From: Certhia americana
Taxonomy: Eukaryota > Chordata > Aves > Passeriformes > Certhiidae
Assembly (NCBI GenBank): GCA_018697195.1
Contig: CM031857.1
Coordinates: 65,149,972-65,213,971 of the forward strand
Length of the DNA: 64,000 nucleotides
Reading direction: 5' to 3'
Shown here: positions 11,621 to 24,205 of the stretch, one piece after another
Numbering within the stretch: the first letter of the stretch is position 1
Layout of the letters: each line of letters starts with the position of its first letter
Notes under the pieces: generated by a model
What the model saw: the letters and a program-made list of their open reading frames with translations, nothing else
The model's database searches: none
What the model was told of the DNA's origin: nothing
Program-made: the position numbers and the translations under genes

Positions 11621-14406
11621 TCCACCAGTTCATACTCCCCAGGGACAGTAGACTGTGATGGTGGTACCTTTCACAAAATGCAAATAATGAAACTTTTAAC
11701 TGTCATTGTTACCCTTTAATTTATATGCTAAGAAGAACCACCTTTTAGATGATCTTGTATATTTTGTGCAGCTATACAGAACTGTTCAGGCACAAAATTA
11801 ATGTAAGCACATATCCTGTAGTCAGAATAACTACATAATTTACATCCAAGACTTTGGAATTTTGGTTCTTTCTCATTTTGTACAACACCAACTACTTTAC
11901 AGGCTAATTAGCTCATACTATCAAAGAACATCTAGCATCTATACAAAGGCTAAACTAAATACATTTTGAATCATTGCATGCTTTTAATGTTTTCATTATA
12001 AGTACTTTGAAAGTGATTGCAATAAATGAGAAGGAAACATATGTTGCTTTCTGAATTAAAATGTCATCATGGCTGACACATTGTAGATGTGACTACAGCA
12101 GTCAGAGCCAGAATTAGCAAACTCTTACTGTGTAGCTGCTCACAGAAGAGATATTATCCTACTTTCACCAGTTGATGAGACACATCCTACAGCCTTAGGA
12201 ATCGCTAATTGGAAAATTTAAAAAGAAGGAAGGAAACACTACAGTAAATAAGCAGCTCTGTAGAACATACAGTAGCAGCTGTGAATCCAACACTCCACAA
12301 AAAAATGAAAAAATACTCATCTAGAGCAAAAGATAGGTAGATGTTGCCTAATGCTGAAGATCCCCTTCACATAAAGGGTTTGAGAGAGTATGTGACAGAG
12401 TGGCTTGTGTTTCTATGCTGTAGCTTTTAAGTGTTTTTCAGTATTTTCATAGGGTATCTCTTCACTTAGCACGGAATCTGGTACACTTCTCCCTTCTTGC
12501 TCATGCTACTATTAAGACATGTGAAACTTTCTTTGAGACATGACACTTGCTATCTGAAAAACTAATAGGTAAAGGCTCCTACACAATTTTCTGCCTTTAA
12601 CTGAAGAATAAATTTTCACAATAATTACAACCTGGCCTTGTTCTTTCTCTCCTACTTCAATCTCTTTATTTGAAAGAATAATCCATAATTTTCTTTCTTT
12701 TATACAGAAGTATCCACTAGCAGAGATAGTCATCCTCATTATATTTGGTTTGCTGCATACCACCATTAACTGTTCAAATCCATTCCTCTTTGGTTTGACT
12801 ATTTTCCCAGTGCAAGATTGTCATTAGAGGGATGCAATGCATCATGCTGAAACTAACAGTGCCAATTATTTCAGTAACCTGAACAAAATAAGGGAATATC
12901 CCTTGTCTTTTCTGACATGCAACTTTGAGTGAAATTAATTTTGCTTAATTTTTGAAAATGCATGTGTCTAGCACAGCCTAGTCAACCATGTGTCCTCTGG
13001 AGTTAATGGGAAAAGAAAGAAGTCCTCACAGTGCAATTGGTTCCATCTACCAATCTGAAAACAGGCTATACAAGTTTCTTTTTTTATTGTCCAGAAAGTG
13101 AACTTATATTCATTAAAATAAGATGCTTAATTTTTAGATGGCGAAACTAAAGTAAGGTCAGATGGGTTCCTCCCCAAATCTTTTCTGCTTTACATGTGAT
13201 TATACAACTCTAAAAAGGAACTATTTGAGCAGTTGTGAGAAAGACGTGAAGACTAACCAAATTACTTCACTCTTTTACCAAATTACTTTAAAAGTGTAAG
13301 TAGTACAATTGTATTGAGCAAAATGGACCAGTTGTGGACAAAGCGATGATTCATTGCACCGGTGTGATAAACATTAAGAGCAATTTTCTTTCAAAATATA
13401 TTCTCAGAAGTTAAAAAAAGGGTAATTAATGATGTGACAGTCCTACCCTTTAATGGGTCAAGGCATGAAACAGGATTATATTGTGTACTTACTGCTAGTG
13501 TGTTAGTTTAAGGCATAATGACATTAGTTGTGAATCCAATTGTTCTTGGGATTCTCTATTTAGGTGGTTACCAGAAAATTAAACTGGACAAGAGACTTGT
13601 AACTCTAGCCCTGCAAAAATATACATTTGACTTGTCATGGTCTGAGTTGAACAGCAAGGCGGTCCCAGAGGTTAACTGTCCTTGCAAAGTAATCAGGCAC
13701 TATTAAAGGGTGAGATATACGGAGACAGAGAAATGAATGCATAAAGAAAGATAGGAACAAGCTAGTAATGCAAATAGTTAATGCAAATCACTCCAAACTG
13801 CCTCACCTTCACTATCAATGTAATTATTTAAAAATCTCTAACATGTGCAGGCTTTACAGTGGGCTGATGTTAATGCTACAAAATGCTTCTAATGTTTCTG
13901 CCTCATCAGGAAGAGCCTTCACTGTTACTTCTACAAACATGTATTTTATCTACTATGCATTATAAAGACCTCATATATTACCATTATCTTTATATTTATT
14001 ACATACAGTTTGCCTAAATATGCCCTATAAGAATAGCGCAGAGTTCCTAAAAACTTGCAGATTCTCAAATTTGATACAAATTGTCTTTGTATTAAGTAGC
14101 CATCCCTTTTCCTAATGATTACAACCTGCAAAGGTCTGTTACAGCATGTGGGATATTTATAATTGCTTTTGTATTACTGATGTAACAATATTCAAAAAAA
14201 AATGTTGAGAAAAAGGGTCCTTGCTCTGAGTCTCCTGAAGACCCTATACAAAATTAGGCAGGTTATAAAATATCCTTCACTTCAGTCAGCTGAGACCTAA
14301 CATGATTTAAGGGACATCAAATTTTGATAAAACACATGTGTTTGACAGAAAATTGTTTCCTAAGGAAATAAATTACAAGGCGTTTATGTCTGCTTAATCA
14401 AAATAC

Positions 14407-14554
14407 CTCTGTTCTTCTGCTCCACAGCCAACTGCTTTTCAAGTGTTTCCCTCAGTTCTCGTTCCCTGAAGAGTTCCATCTTCAGCTCTGTTTTTTCCAG
14501 TTGGACCTGTTTCTCTTGAGCTCTGGCATTGTCTATAGCGACCTTTAGTAGACC
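14407..14554 (-). CDS. DACH1: DACH1 internal coding exon (start of C-terminal helical domain)
   Basis: This is a 148-nt exon on the minus strand, preceded by CTGAACAG and followed by the donor GTATTT. It is read from phase 0 and ends in phase 1, giving 49 whole codons plus one base. It starts GLLKVAIDNARAQEK and runs into a charged heptad-like helix with ELRETLEKQLAVEQKNR at its end. This is the first part of the Dachbox-C/DD2 domain, a long amphipathic helix or coiled coil known in the family to mediate protein contacts, including with EYA and corepressors. The polypyrimidine tract before the acceptor is weak (ACTTTATCTCTGAACAG), which could make inclusion depend on enhancer sequences in the exon; that is inference. 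The reading frame joins the exon at 22990-23141 without a break. No stop or frameshift is present. Confidence 0.95.
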
Positions 14555-17499
14555 CTGTTCAGAGATAAAGTTGGATATTTGGAGAATGTTAGAAGAGTTG
14601 ACATAATAACTAACTACTGATATTTTTCCCTGATAGATATGTGATATTTTAGAAATAAAATAATTCTGTCACAGGATCAAAGTTACCCATTAACAACAGC
14701 AATTTTTAACTGGAATTAACTTTTTAACAGGTGGACAAAAATTTGCAAAAAACTGGGAGTCAGGTTTTCTTAGAAAATGCAAATTGACCTCTGACTGTGC
14801 ATATAACTCATGTGAAAAATATACAGGAATAGGTTTACTCCTCTTAAGAAAAATTGGCAATCTCACAGGCACATTATACACAGAATTCAATCTCTAGTCC
14901 AATTCACGCCAATGGAAATTAGCTAAAGGAGAAAGTCTCTTTTAAAGCCTTGCCATCTTGCTCCTCATCCTCGTTAATTACTCTTAATTTCAAATATTTA
15001 CATATATCATTAAGATTCTAAGGACTATAGGTATATTGGGAGAGTAAGGAAAGTACAGTCACAAAGCAGGAAGACATCTCTGTTTAACAAGTCTGTTCTC
15101 TGATTTGTATAATTATTATCTCACAGCAGAAAAACAAAACACAATCATCTCTTGACTTCTTGACCTGAGATGGTTAATACAAACTCTACCTTTCTTTCTA
15201 TTGTTAGCGCATCAGGAAATAACAATTCAGATTATTTTAAACTTCTTTTGAGAATTCCGACTTCAAAATTCCTTCTTCTTTCGCAAGGAAATCAGATGAT
15301 CCTGGCACAGCTAACAGTGTAATACTAACAATATTAACTAGATAGTTAGGACACTGAGACGGGCATCAAAATAAAAGGAAAAATGGGATTGAAATAAACG
15401 AACATGCAAATATCCTTTTCCCTTTCCCAAAAGCCTGGCCATCAGGCTCTTGGGTCTACACCTGAATCTCTCCTACTGAAGCTATCAAAATAAAGTAGAT
15501 AATTAAACATGGATATTCATTTATGAACCTCCATGGATATGAAACTAACTCTCCTGTATCCTCGGCAAGACTCCTGATAACTTAACCATTGAGATAATTT
15601 GACCCAACAGAGATTTAATTACTGATATAAAGCAAAACAATGCCAACTAGAGAGACAGACCAGTACTCCCCAATGTTTTTTCTAGGGAAACATTCAACTA
15701 ACAGATATTAGGTTCACACTCAGGACCTGTTTTGAGCACTACAGACATAAAACCATGATACCTCTCTCCCAAATTTGCTTCCTCACCCTGCAGTCACACT
15801 TCCTAAACTAGATTCAGGGTTGCATGTTTTTTTTCATGATTTTTTAAAAATATCTCCCAAAGAAGAATGGAAAAAGAAGCAAGTATAATGATACTTGAGA
15901 AATAGGAAAAATATGAGTGTTAGTCTGCACATTTATCCCACTAGTCTTCCCAGCGTCAATGATTGCTGTAAAATTTGTGTCCTTCAAACTCCTCTTTTAG
16001 TTCTGTTTTCAGAGACTATTTTCAATACTCCTTATCCTCCTTCCTAAATTGTTGCCTCAAATCTTGTCTTGTTTAGAGCTTAATACTCTTAATACTGCAG
16101 CACAATTACACTTCAATCTACTGAAGTCTGCAGAAGCTAAAAGAACTCAACACCTTCTGACTGCAAGGCCCAGACGGTAAGCAAAATGGTATACACTAAA
16201 TAAGAACAGAACCATGTCTGGAAATATGCTAACAATGGTAACACAACAAATGTCTTCACAGATATGTTTCAAGTTTTTGCAGTTTTCTTTTGCTGTTGTA
16301 AAATAGCTAAATCACAAAGGTATTTTGGGTTGAATGTTAAACCCAAATGATTATTAGGGAAAAACAAAGAAATCTATCTATAAAACTCTACATTCATGAG
16401 CAAAGCAAAGTACAATTTGAAACATTTGGAATTGTTTACAATCTATTTTTCAGAAGTCAATATTAATTTGAATTCTTTTCCTTTTCCATGGCCATATTCT
16501 CCTATGTTTGGTGCATTTCAATCAGTAAGAAACTGAACTAGGAGGTATTTATCAATACATGCTTCTGGTTTATGCTTAAACTCAAGAGTGTTTTAATCTC
16601 CTCGTATTCCTCACTTACTGGAACATGTGATTTATCAAAATCATAGATAAGTCAGATCAAGAGAAATTACATGAAAAGTATTTGTTGATGGAAGTGTATG
16701 GGCTAGTAAGTTTAAAGTTACAAACACTATCTTCCCAAATTCTTAAAATTCATCTTGTTTAGCAATCAAATCAACCACTAAAGCAACTGCCATCTTTATT
16801 CAATTCAACTAGATTCATGTACATGTTTCTTCTTCATCAGGAACAAACAATTAGTAACAAATGAAAGAGATCATTACATCAAGTGCCCTTTTAGATCACC
16901 CCAATTAAAACTTTAGTTTAGCTGTATTTTAATTCTAAGATACCAAATTCTAATTTTCTGCTCTGATTGCTCTTGTTGACTTATCTTTGAAAGATGTACT
17001 CTCGGTGCAAAGCCTTGAGATTATTTAGCAAGATGCCAATGTTGGCATCACTTAATGTGTTGATTGGTTGTATTATCAGTAGCAGTTTAAAATAAATTAC
17101 TATTAAACTATTATTGTCCTTGGCTGAGAAAACACAATATTTTGGTGTTCTTTAAATATGAAACAATCATTATGAATAAACATGGAGAATAACACTAGAG
17201 TGTAACATTGATGTGTGTAATTTTATATTAAGAGCTGCTGCAAAGTACAAAGCTGCTAAAAGATTATTACATTCTCTATTGAGTTTCTGCACCACACTTC
17301 CTCCCCCAGTCTTTCCTTTTTTTGTACTTGCTAACATAGCTAATGGTAATACATTACCTATTGCTGCTGATTATGTCTGAAAAATATTAGCTTTTTGGAG
17401 CCAAGACCCACTAGGGACTACTTATAAGCTACACAAAATTAAGTTTCATTTTTAGAAGTTAAATCAGTGCACATCAGTAGGCATCCAATGTGAAAAAAA

Positions 17500-17860
17500 A
17501 TCTGCTCTAGAGCCAAACTGATGCATATAAAAAGTGCTGCTGCTGCCAATGACTGCACTAATGCAAAAATACTGGAAACATTCAGTTTCTCCCTTTATTC
17601 AGTGCAGAAGGGGCTGAGAAAAACTAAAAAAGTACAACGTCTAAAAAACCATCAGTGCCCCCTGGAACAGGAATAGCAATTTCAGGGTTGCATGAAATTC
17701 TATTAATTCTCCCAGTGGATCAGCTGTAGAAGATTATACAAAGTGCTGTATGTCCAACTTGTATGTGCTATGGCTAATTCTCTAAGCTGATATTAAATCA
17801 ATATGCTGCCAATGACAATGGGAAATGCAGTGCAACACGGGACATTAACAAAAAGGAAAT
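17500..17860. promoter_or_regulatory. Candidate conserved intronic element
   Basis: This is non-repetitive sequence with little simple repeat and a balanced composition compared with its AT-rich flanks. It includes a CTCF-like core on the minus strand at 17653-17665 (CCAGGGGGCACTG) and several AT-rich homeodomain-type sites. Enhancer or boundary function is inferred from appearance and the known regulatory density of DACH1 introns; no conservation data were available. Confidence 0.3.
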
Positions 17861-20529
17861 ATTTCTCTTTAGGGAAGGTCAGATGTTATGGAGGCTGGAT
17901 AATGATAATTGCCGTGAACATACTCAGGTTCCAGATTTGTTTGTAATATGGTATGGCTCTGTCAGGAGCTCAGCTTTAAGCATGGCATTCTTCTTCAGTG
18001 TCCCTCTTAATTTTTATTTCAATGTAATGTCAAAAATGGACATTTTATTCTTTGGAGATTTATAGATCATTCTGATTTGTTTACTTTACTGTACTTGTTT
18101 TAGTTATTTTCACTGACAAATCCTTTAGATCTCTCCCAAACACAAGGCTAAGTTGATATATGAGTTTCTTCCCATTCTCTGATCTGAGAACACCATCATA
18201 TAAAGGCAGCCTCATGATCCTATAGAAACTAAACATCTATCAAACCTCAACTCAGTCTTAAAACCAGTATTACTCATCACTATTTTTAAATTATGCAAAC
18301 TTTAAATGATGCCTACTTTGAAAGGGGTGGAGGGGAGGGTGTAGGGAAGGTCCTTCTCTTTCTAGCTGCATGTTTAAGTGTGTATTCCACCTAACAGAAT
18401 TTAGCTGGCTATATGTTTATATGTGACATCAAAATGACCTTGCTAATTAGTTTAACAGTCTATCTAGAAGATCATACCCTGTTTCCAACAACTGCCCACA
18501 CTGAGTAAAAAGGGAAACTAGAAGATCAGGGCATGCATATTAGGAAGTTTTCCTAGTCAAAACTCCTGGCTTCCAGAGGCTTCTTTCTGCAGTATTAGCT
18601 ATTTATGGTGAAAACAGTTTAAATAACATTGCTTGTCTTGTAGTCAGGAAAAAAAAATATATACAAAATATATACACTATAGTCATGAAAAGTATCTAGT
18701 GAAAGGCTCTAGAAAAAAACCCCAAAACATACAATTCTAGTTAACTTCACGTGTTAATTTTTGATATCTGCTATTTATAACTGACTAGTGACTAAGTACT
18801 GTGAGCAAGACAACACAGATTATCTCTAGAGATGACTCCTGAAGAACAATTTTTTTAATATCTCAGATTGCATACTTTATCGCAGATAAAGGCATATTAC
18901 ACAAGTATCAATTATATTTTCCATTAATACTTTCTGTGAAACATAAAATAATTCTCTTGAATTTTAGCAGAAGATAGATAAAATAACATGAAGTAAAATT
19001 GGGGTTTTCTTACTTTGTCCACTGTTTGCAGTGTTTTTTTCCCTTAGTATTTAGTCATAGATAGTAAAAGTGCAGGAGACTCACAGCAATAAAGCAGTAG
19101 TTTTCTTTGTTTTCAGAGGGGAATTTAGTTTGTAACCAGGCACTGCTTTTATTAATATCAATGGCAAACTTGCAAATTATTTTAGGTATCTCTTTAAAAT
19201 ATTCAGCAATAAAAATGTGTCAATGCAATACAGTCTTGATAGAAAAATACAGCTATCATTGTGCAACTGTATCATTCCTTAGATATTAATGGAAATTTAG
19301 CTCAGGGACAGTAGAGATTCAGACTCTAAAAGCTTGAAAGAACCCAAGAATATTGTAGCATCATGAAAAGCGGTGGCTGTAACATACTTTGGCATAATCA
19401 GGCCATGACTCAAAAAGGTAAACTTATGTGAGGGGTATGGAGACATCTTTAGCCTTCTCATTAGCACATACACAGTATTTTGCTGTGACTCACTTTCCCC
19501 CACCCTTCATCCTCCCTGCAACTGTACTTGGACTTTGAGCATTTAATCCAGAAGAAATCTGCAAATACACTTTGTGAAAAAACAGACATATCACTTGATT
19601 TAAGTTCTCCAGGGAAATTTATTTTCTCTTCTTTTTAGATGTGCAGATATAAATCCAAATAAGAAAATATATTCCCAATCTTATTCCTTTTTTTTATGTG
19701 TGTATTTGTTTAATTATATATTTTTAGAGTTCATTATTTGTATTTCAGCAGTCCCCAGCAAGAATAATGCCGGTTATTCTGGGAATTGTATACTGCTATT
19801 ACCTCCTCTGTACATGTACAATTAAACACTGTATTTTGCTTAAAGAAGTATTTATGGAGAAGTAAAAAATGATCCCATGTATATGGTATACAGAAAGACA
19901 TACTGGTGTCAGCAGAAGCAAATAGACTTCTTTAATGTTTGCCTAATATTATGAATTCATGATCAGGAGCTATCCATTTAACTTTAGTATGGATGAAAGA
20001 AAGAGACTGACTTGTGCTCAGAGTTTTAGAAATGACTTCTAAAAAATAACTCAGACTTCTAAAACAGAATTACAGTTAGGCAACAAGTTCATCTGAGCTC
20101 ATCAGCATCTGCAGGACTTAAAGCACATTTGTTTTCAAATAACAAAATGTTTAGAAATTTTATTCACATAACCGAAAAGCACTGTTCCTATGACAAGAAT
20201 TAGGATCCTTTTTACCCTGTCAAAGGTTAAAATTAGAGCTCCTAGTGCCCATACAACACCCTAATCCTGATCTTTTTTAAACCATGGCAGTCTCTGCAAG
20301 CTTTTTGGAGGCCCCAAAGTCTGTATTATTCAGAACCTCCAGATCCTGCACCTCACACAACTGAATATACAGAAGGGGATCATGTCAGAGACATCCACTG
20401 TAAAGTCCATGCACATTGGTGTAGCCAGAAACTCCTTGCCTGTATATTCCTGTGGAGACTGTGTCCCTAACATGTAGGCTACCTCCAACACAACAGGTGG
20501 CATGTTGTGGGTGCTCCCCAGATCCATGA

Positions 20530-21054
20530 CTTAACAAAAAATGTAGACTTGCATTTCACAAGCAGACATACACCCTTGCAGTGAAAATGCCTATTTTCAA
20601 CATGAATGACCCTGGGGAAAAAAGCATTGTTCCACTCATGAAGCCATTGGCAATCTATTTGAGGAAGTTAGACCTGCTCCACTGCTGCAACAAGAGAACA
20701 GTGAGGGTTCGAACTGCTCCACCTCCCCATGGAAACCACAACTCTACTGAAAGAGATGCAAAGCACATCAGGTCCAAAGGACAGCAAGGAGCCATTTACT
20801 CAGTGATAAGAGTCCTTCTAACTCAGGTAATAAATGCATCATGGGTTTCAGGTACTGCTTATGCATTTCCTAGCAAAGTCACAAATTACAGTGCAATCAG
20901 GGACCATGGTACAGAATTGCCTCTTTCCACAGATGCCACCAACAAATTTGAATTTGTAATCATGTACCTAAAACTCTGTTCTGGAAATGTCAGCATCACA
21001 GTATCCAACTCATTTGTGGGCATGGGGTTACCCCCTCTCATTGCAATGACATAG
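20530..21054 (+). other. Unrecognised open frame antisense to DACH1
   Basis: A plus-strand frame stays open for about 174 codons; the first ATG is at 20587, giving about 155 residues to the TAG at 21052. The product has no signal peptide, no clear transmembrane segment and no motif I recognise. It includes two NxS/T sequons near its C-terminal part. Local base composition is less AT-rich than the flanks. The minus strand of the same interval also shows long but interrupted frames. It may be a decayed processed pseudogene, or chance. No promoter, splice context or poly-A tail supports it as a gene. Confidence 0.25.
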
Positions 21055-22989
21055 CAATATGGAAACCATTTTAAATGGAATTGATTAACTAAATTGCCAC
21101 TATTTTCTATATGATTTTGTAATATAGCCTGCTGCTGTTAAAGTCAACTTTTCCTACACAGATGGAAAAATTAACTATTTTAATTAATTTTTCATTATGG
21201 AGTGGATTTCTAATGTTGTCCTGATAAAAATTAAACCTGGAGCAGGAAAGACAGAGGGAAATATCTTTCATATACTGTTATGAAAGGATTCCTAGAAATT
21301 TGTCAAAACCATATATTGTGATGTGGGGACATACTGAAAAAATCCAGAAGGACTTACATCCCACCACTTTACACTTATAGACCATTTGTCATGATTTGGA
21401 ATCTCAAGGTAAGGAGCAGAACGTTCAAAAGCACTATAAGAGAAAGCTTAAAAATTTTCTGGTTTGTTTATGATGTTGCCTTTTATTTAATCTTTTCATT
21501 CCAGGAAAGATAAGAGTATTAAAGAAACCCCAATAATGACTGAAATTCATATTCACATTTTCTGTAAAACAAAACTGAATGCATTCTTGGCAAATTAATC
21601 CTGGTTATTTATCCTGAAGTAGTGCTGCACTCTCCTATTCAATCATGAGATTAGCTAACCTGTTGATGCTGAATGCTTTGCTCATTAGGTTGCTGTCTAG
21701 AGGCATTGAGTGCAGACATTTGTCAAAAAAAATTGCTAAGAACTTTTCTGCACACATATGCACAGCTAAAAATTTACTTCCTGCATTTCTGCCTTAAGAA
21801 AAAAATACAATCTATACAGGTTGCAGTAGATATGTTACAAGAATGCTGCTTTCCAATTATCTTGGTTGATGGTTTGAATATTTAAGACGCTAAGTCTCCT
21901 GCAAAAAGTAATCATAAATATGCTTTTTCAGACCAGGCAGAGACAGTAATATTTACTTCTTAAATAGCAGTATTTTTCCATTATTAGACCTCAAAACACA
22001 ACCAATGAATGGCTCACATACTTTTGATAAAGCAATTCAGAAGTGCCATCAACTTTAATGATATTGCCTCAGACAGTAAAGTGAGCAGGATTTGGCCCAG
22101 CTCCATCATATCCTTTGCTGGATAGAATACAATTGATTTTATGTGTTTGCAAGAATGAGCAGAAAATATATGGTGAAAAATTAGAAACTGGTAACTGCCC
22201 AGACAAGGCTTCTGTGAAATATGCAATATGACTGTATTATCTCTGGCACTACCATTTTGCTTCTGCATGCAATATACAACCATATTGTAACAAAATTTGC
22301 ATATGGGAAACACAAGATAACTAAATTTGTTGACAAAAAAAATTTCTTAATTCTAATATGAAACACTAACAACTTGGCTTCAAGCTATACATAGTGTATA
22401 CTATAAAAATAATATTTGAACACAGCTTTACTATACAGACAAACAGACATTGTGACTACCAAATAGGAAATCTACATAAAATTTGGTAATACTCTTTGAA
22501 GTCTATTCTTTGACGACAGTACTTTAAGTGAAATGAGCTTATTTATAAAATAAGTGCGTTTTATGGGAGACACATATCAAATAGCTTTAAATATCATTTC
22601 CACCATGCCACTCTAGCAATTTGAAACAACTATTTATTAAAGAACTCTTTCTCTGTTTAGTAAATGAAATAAAGTTAAACAGTAAGATACATTTCATTAG
22701 CCTGTAATAAAAAGAGCATTGAAGACTAATGTTGTTAAACACACCAATGTAATTTACATTGAATTTTCTGCTGTGGTTTAATATACAATCTGTATTTTTA
22801 CGTACTGTATCTGACAGCTTCTAAATTCATTTGTTTGCTGTGGTTCCTTTAAAACCCAAATTACAGGAAAGTTTCAGTAAATTAGTTGATCCAAATAATC
22901 TTATGAACTGATTAGGCTAGAACGGTTTTATTAATTTAGACAAAACTGTCTCCTCTCCATCCCTTTAAGCTGATCTACAAAAGGCCTAC

Positions 22990-23141
22990 CTGGATGTTAG
23001 TCAGAAGGGTCTCTATGGAGGACAATCCATCAGGGAATAGAAAAGGAGATGGAAAACCCGGAGGTAGTGGTTGCCCATGCCCAGTTAGAGAAAGTTTGTC
23101 AAGGCTGTCTCTTGCGGTTGGTGTGGAGAGCGGGGTCTCAT
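22990..23141 (-). CDS. DACH1: DACH1 internal coding exon (segment before the C-terminal domain)
   Basis: This is a 152-nt coding exon on the minus strand. The upstream intron ends in ACATACAG at 23142 and the downstream intron begins GTAGGCC at 22989. It starts in phase 1 (its first two bases complete an Asp codon) and ends in phase 0 after Asn-Ile-Gln. The translation begins DETPLSTPTARDSL and continues through a Pro-rich GHGQPLPPGFPSPF segment to SSIETLLTNIQ. I recognise this as the conserved stretch just N-terminal to the Dachbox-C domain of DACH1. The protein is a nuclear transcription cofactor of the retinal-determination network (with SIX and EYA) that represses or modulates transcription. 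The preceding exon, expected to end near a basic SKRMHIEK-like stretch from memory of the mammalian protein, was not found up to 64000, so the upstream intron exceeds 40 kb. DACH2 is the only close alternative; the exons further along argue for DACH1. Confidence 0.95.
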
Positions 23142-24111
23142 CTGTATGTGATTGAAACAAAAATATAGAACAAGTTACGCTTGTCTGTTTTTATTAGACC
23201 TCAGTAATGGCTTCCCTAGTGGTTTCCAGAACATTTATTGCAAATTGGTTCCTGCTATCAGGAGAAAATGCTTTCTGCTGAATTTTCTTTAATGAAAAAG
23301 CTGTGGAGATACAACAAGATAACATTAATGAGTAACTTTATAAGCCTTTTAAATGCAGTCTCTAATGAGACTGAGTTTACAGTGCCATAGAATCTTTTTA
23401 AAACAAATATTATCTCACATATACTTGTGATAATATATTCAGGCTGACTTTATGGGCACCTTCCCAATTATCTCATTTTAGTTTGTGTTCTATTTGGATT
23501 GACAATAGAATATTTTCTAGCATGACATATACTTTGTATATGAGAAATATTTGAATAAAAGGCTTCCCATACAATTAACCCTTCCCACTCTTAATGGTTT
23601 CACTTACAGCTCAGAAGATATTGCAACACCAAAAAAAGCTCCTCAGTACATTTTTTATCAAGAAAATACACCTGATTGCCACAATTAAAACATGCTCTGA
23701 ACAGTACATGAAATTAACAGCACAGTAACAATCACTGGCCTAATTTTTTTTAAGCATGGACATCTAACAATTAGTGCTGCACTCCTTAGTGGGATCTTTG
23801 TAACAATCAGATCTGATTACTTCTGATATCACAACGGGAAAAATCTTGCACAGCTTGAAGACTTCTAAGATTAAAATTTCACAGATAATCTGTGAACAGA
23901 TTAAGAAGTGCAAAAAAAATAAACCCTGAACAATTAATGGAAACTTCAATACTCTCATTTGTAGGTTAGGTTTTTGGGGTTTTTTTAAATTTTTTAATTT
24001 TTTATTTTTCACTTTCTAGAATATTTGTAGGCAACTGTTGATATGTTATAGAAATTTAGGTCAATTTCTTTGCACCAGATGTTAATCTGAATTCTTCAAA
24101 AGGAAAACTGT

Positions 24112-24112
<1 letters not shown>

Positions 24113-24167
<55 letters not shown>

Positions 24168-24205
24168 GTACATATACATACACATACATACATTCATACA
24201 TATAT
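24113..24205. repeat. TACATA hexanucleotide microsatellite
   Basis: About ten near-perfect TATACA/CATATA hexamer units are followed by degenerate CATACA units. This is likely a polymorphic simple repeat in the large intron. Confidence 0.97.

Larger units (their letters stand above)
10181..14406 (-). other. DACH1: DACH1 intron (4226 bp)
   Basis: This intron is bounded by GTATTT at 14406 and TTCACAG at 10181. It holds a 20-bp direct duplication at 10528-10572 and a pyrimidine-rich patch at about 10790-10870. A possible ancient CR1 remnant lies near 11536-11620. The rest is AT-rich unique sequence in which I see no gene. Confidence 0.9.
14555..22989 (-). other. DACH1: DACH1 intron (8435 bp)
   Basis: This intron is bounded by GTAGGCC at 22989 and GAACAG at 14555. 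It is mostly AT-rich unique sequence. Items noted separately are a conserved-looking block around 17500-17860 containing a CTCF-like motif, and an unrecognised plus-strand open frame at 20530-21054. I saw no interspersed repeat with a clear family assignment. Confidence 0.9.

Noticed and set aside
9507..23141. Assignment to DACH2 instead of DACH1
   Set aside because: The helical region is similar in both, but the penultimate exon (TPEIEADRSGGRTDAERTIQ) matches the DACH1 tail and not DACH2.
22990..23160. Open frame at this locus read as a small independent gene
   Set aside because: The apparent Met start lies in the upstream intron; the conserved part is exactly a DACH1 exon flanked by AG and GT.
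24113..24205. CRISPR-like array
   Set aside because: Units are 6 bp with no spacers; it is a microsatellite in a vertebrate intron.
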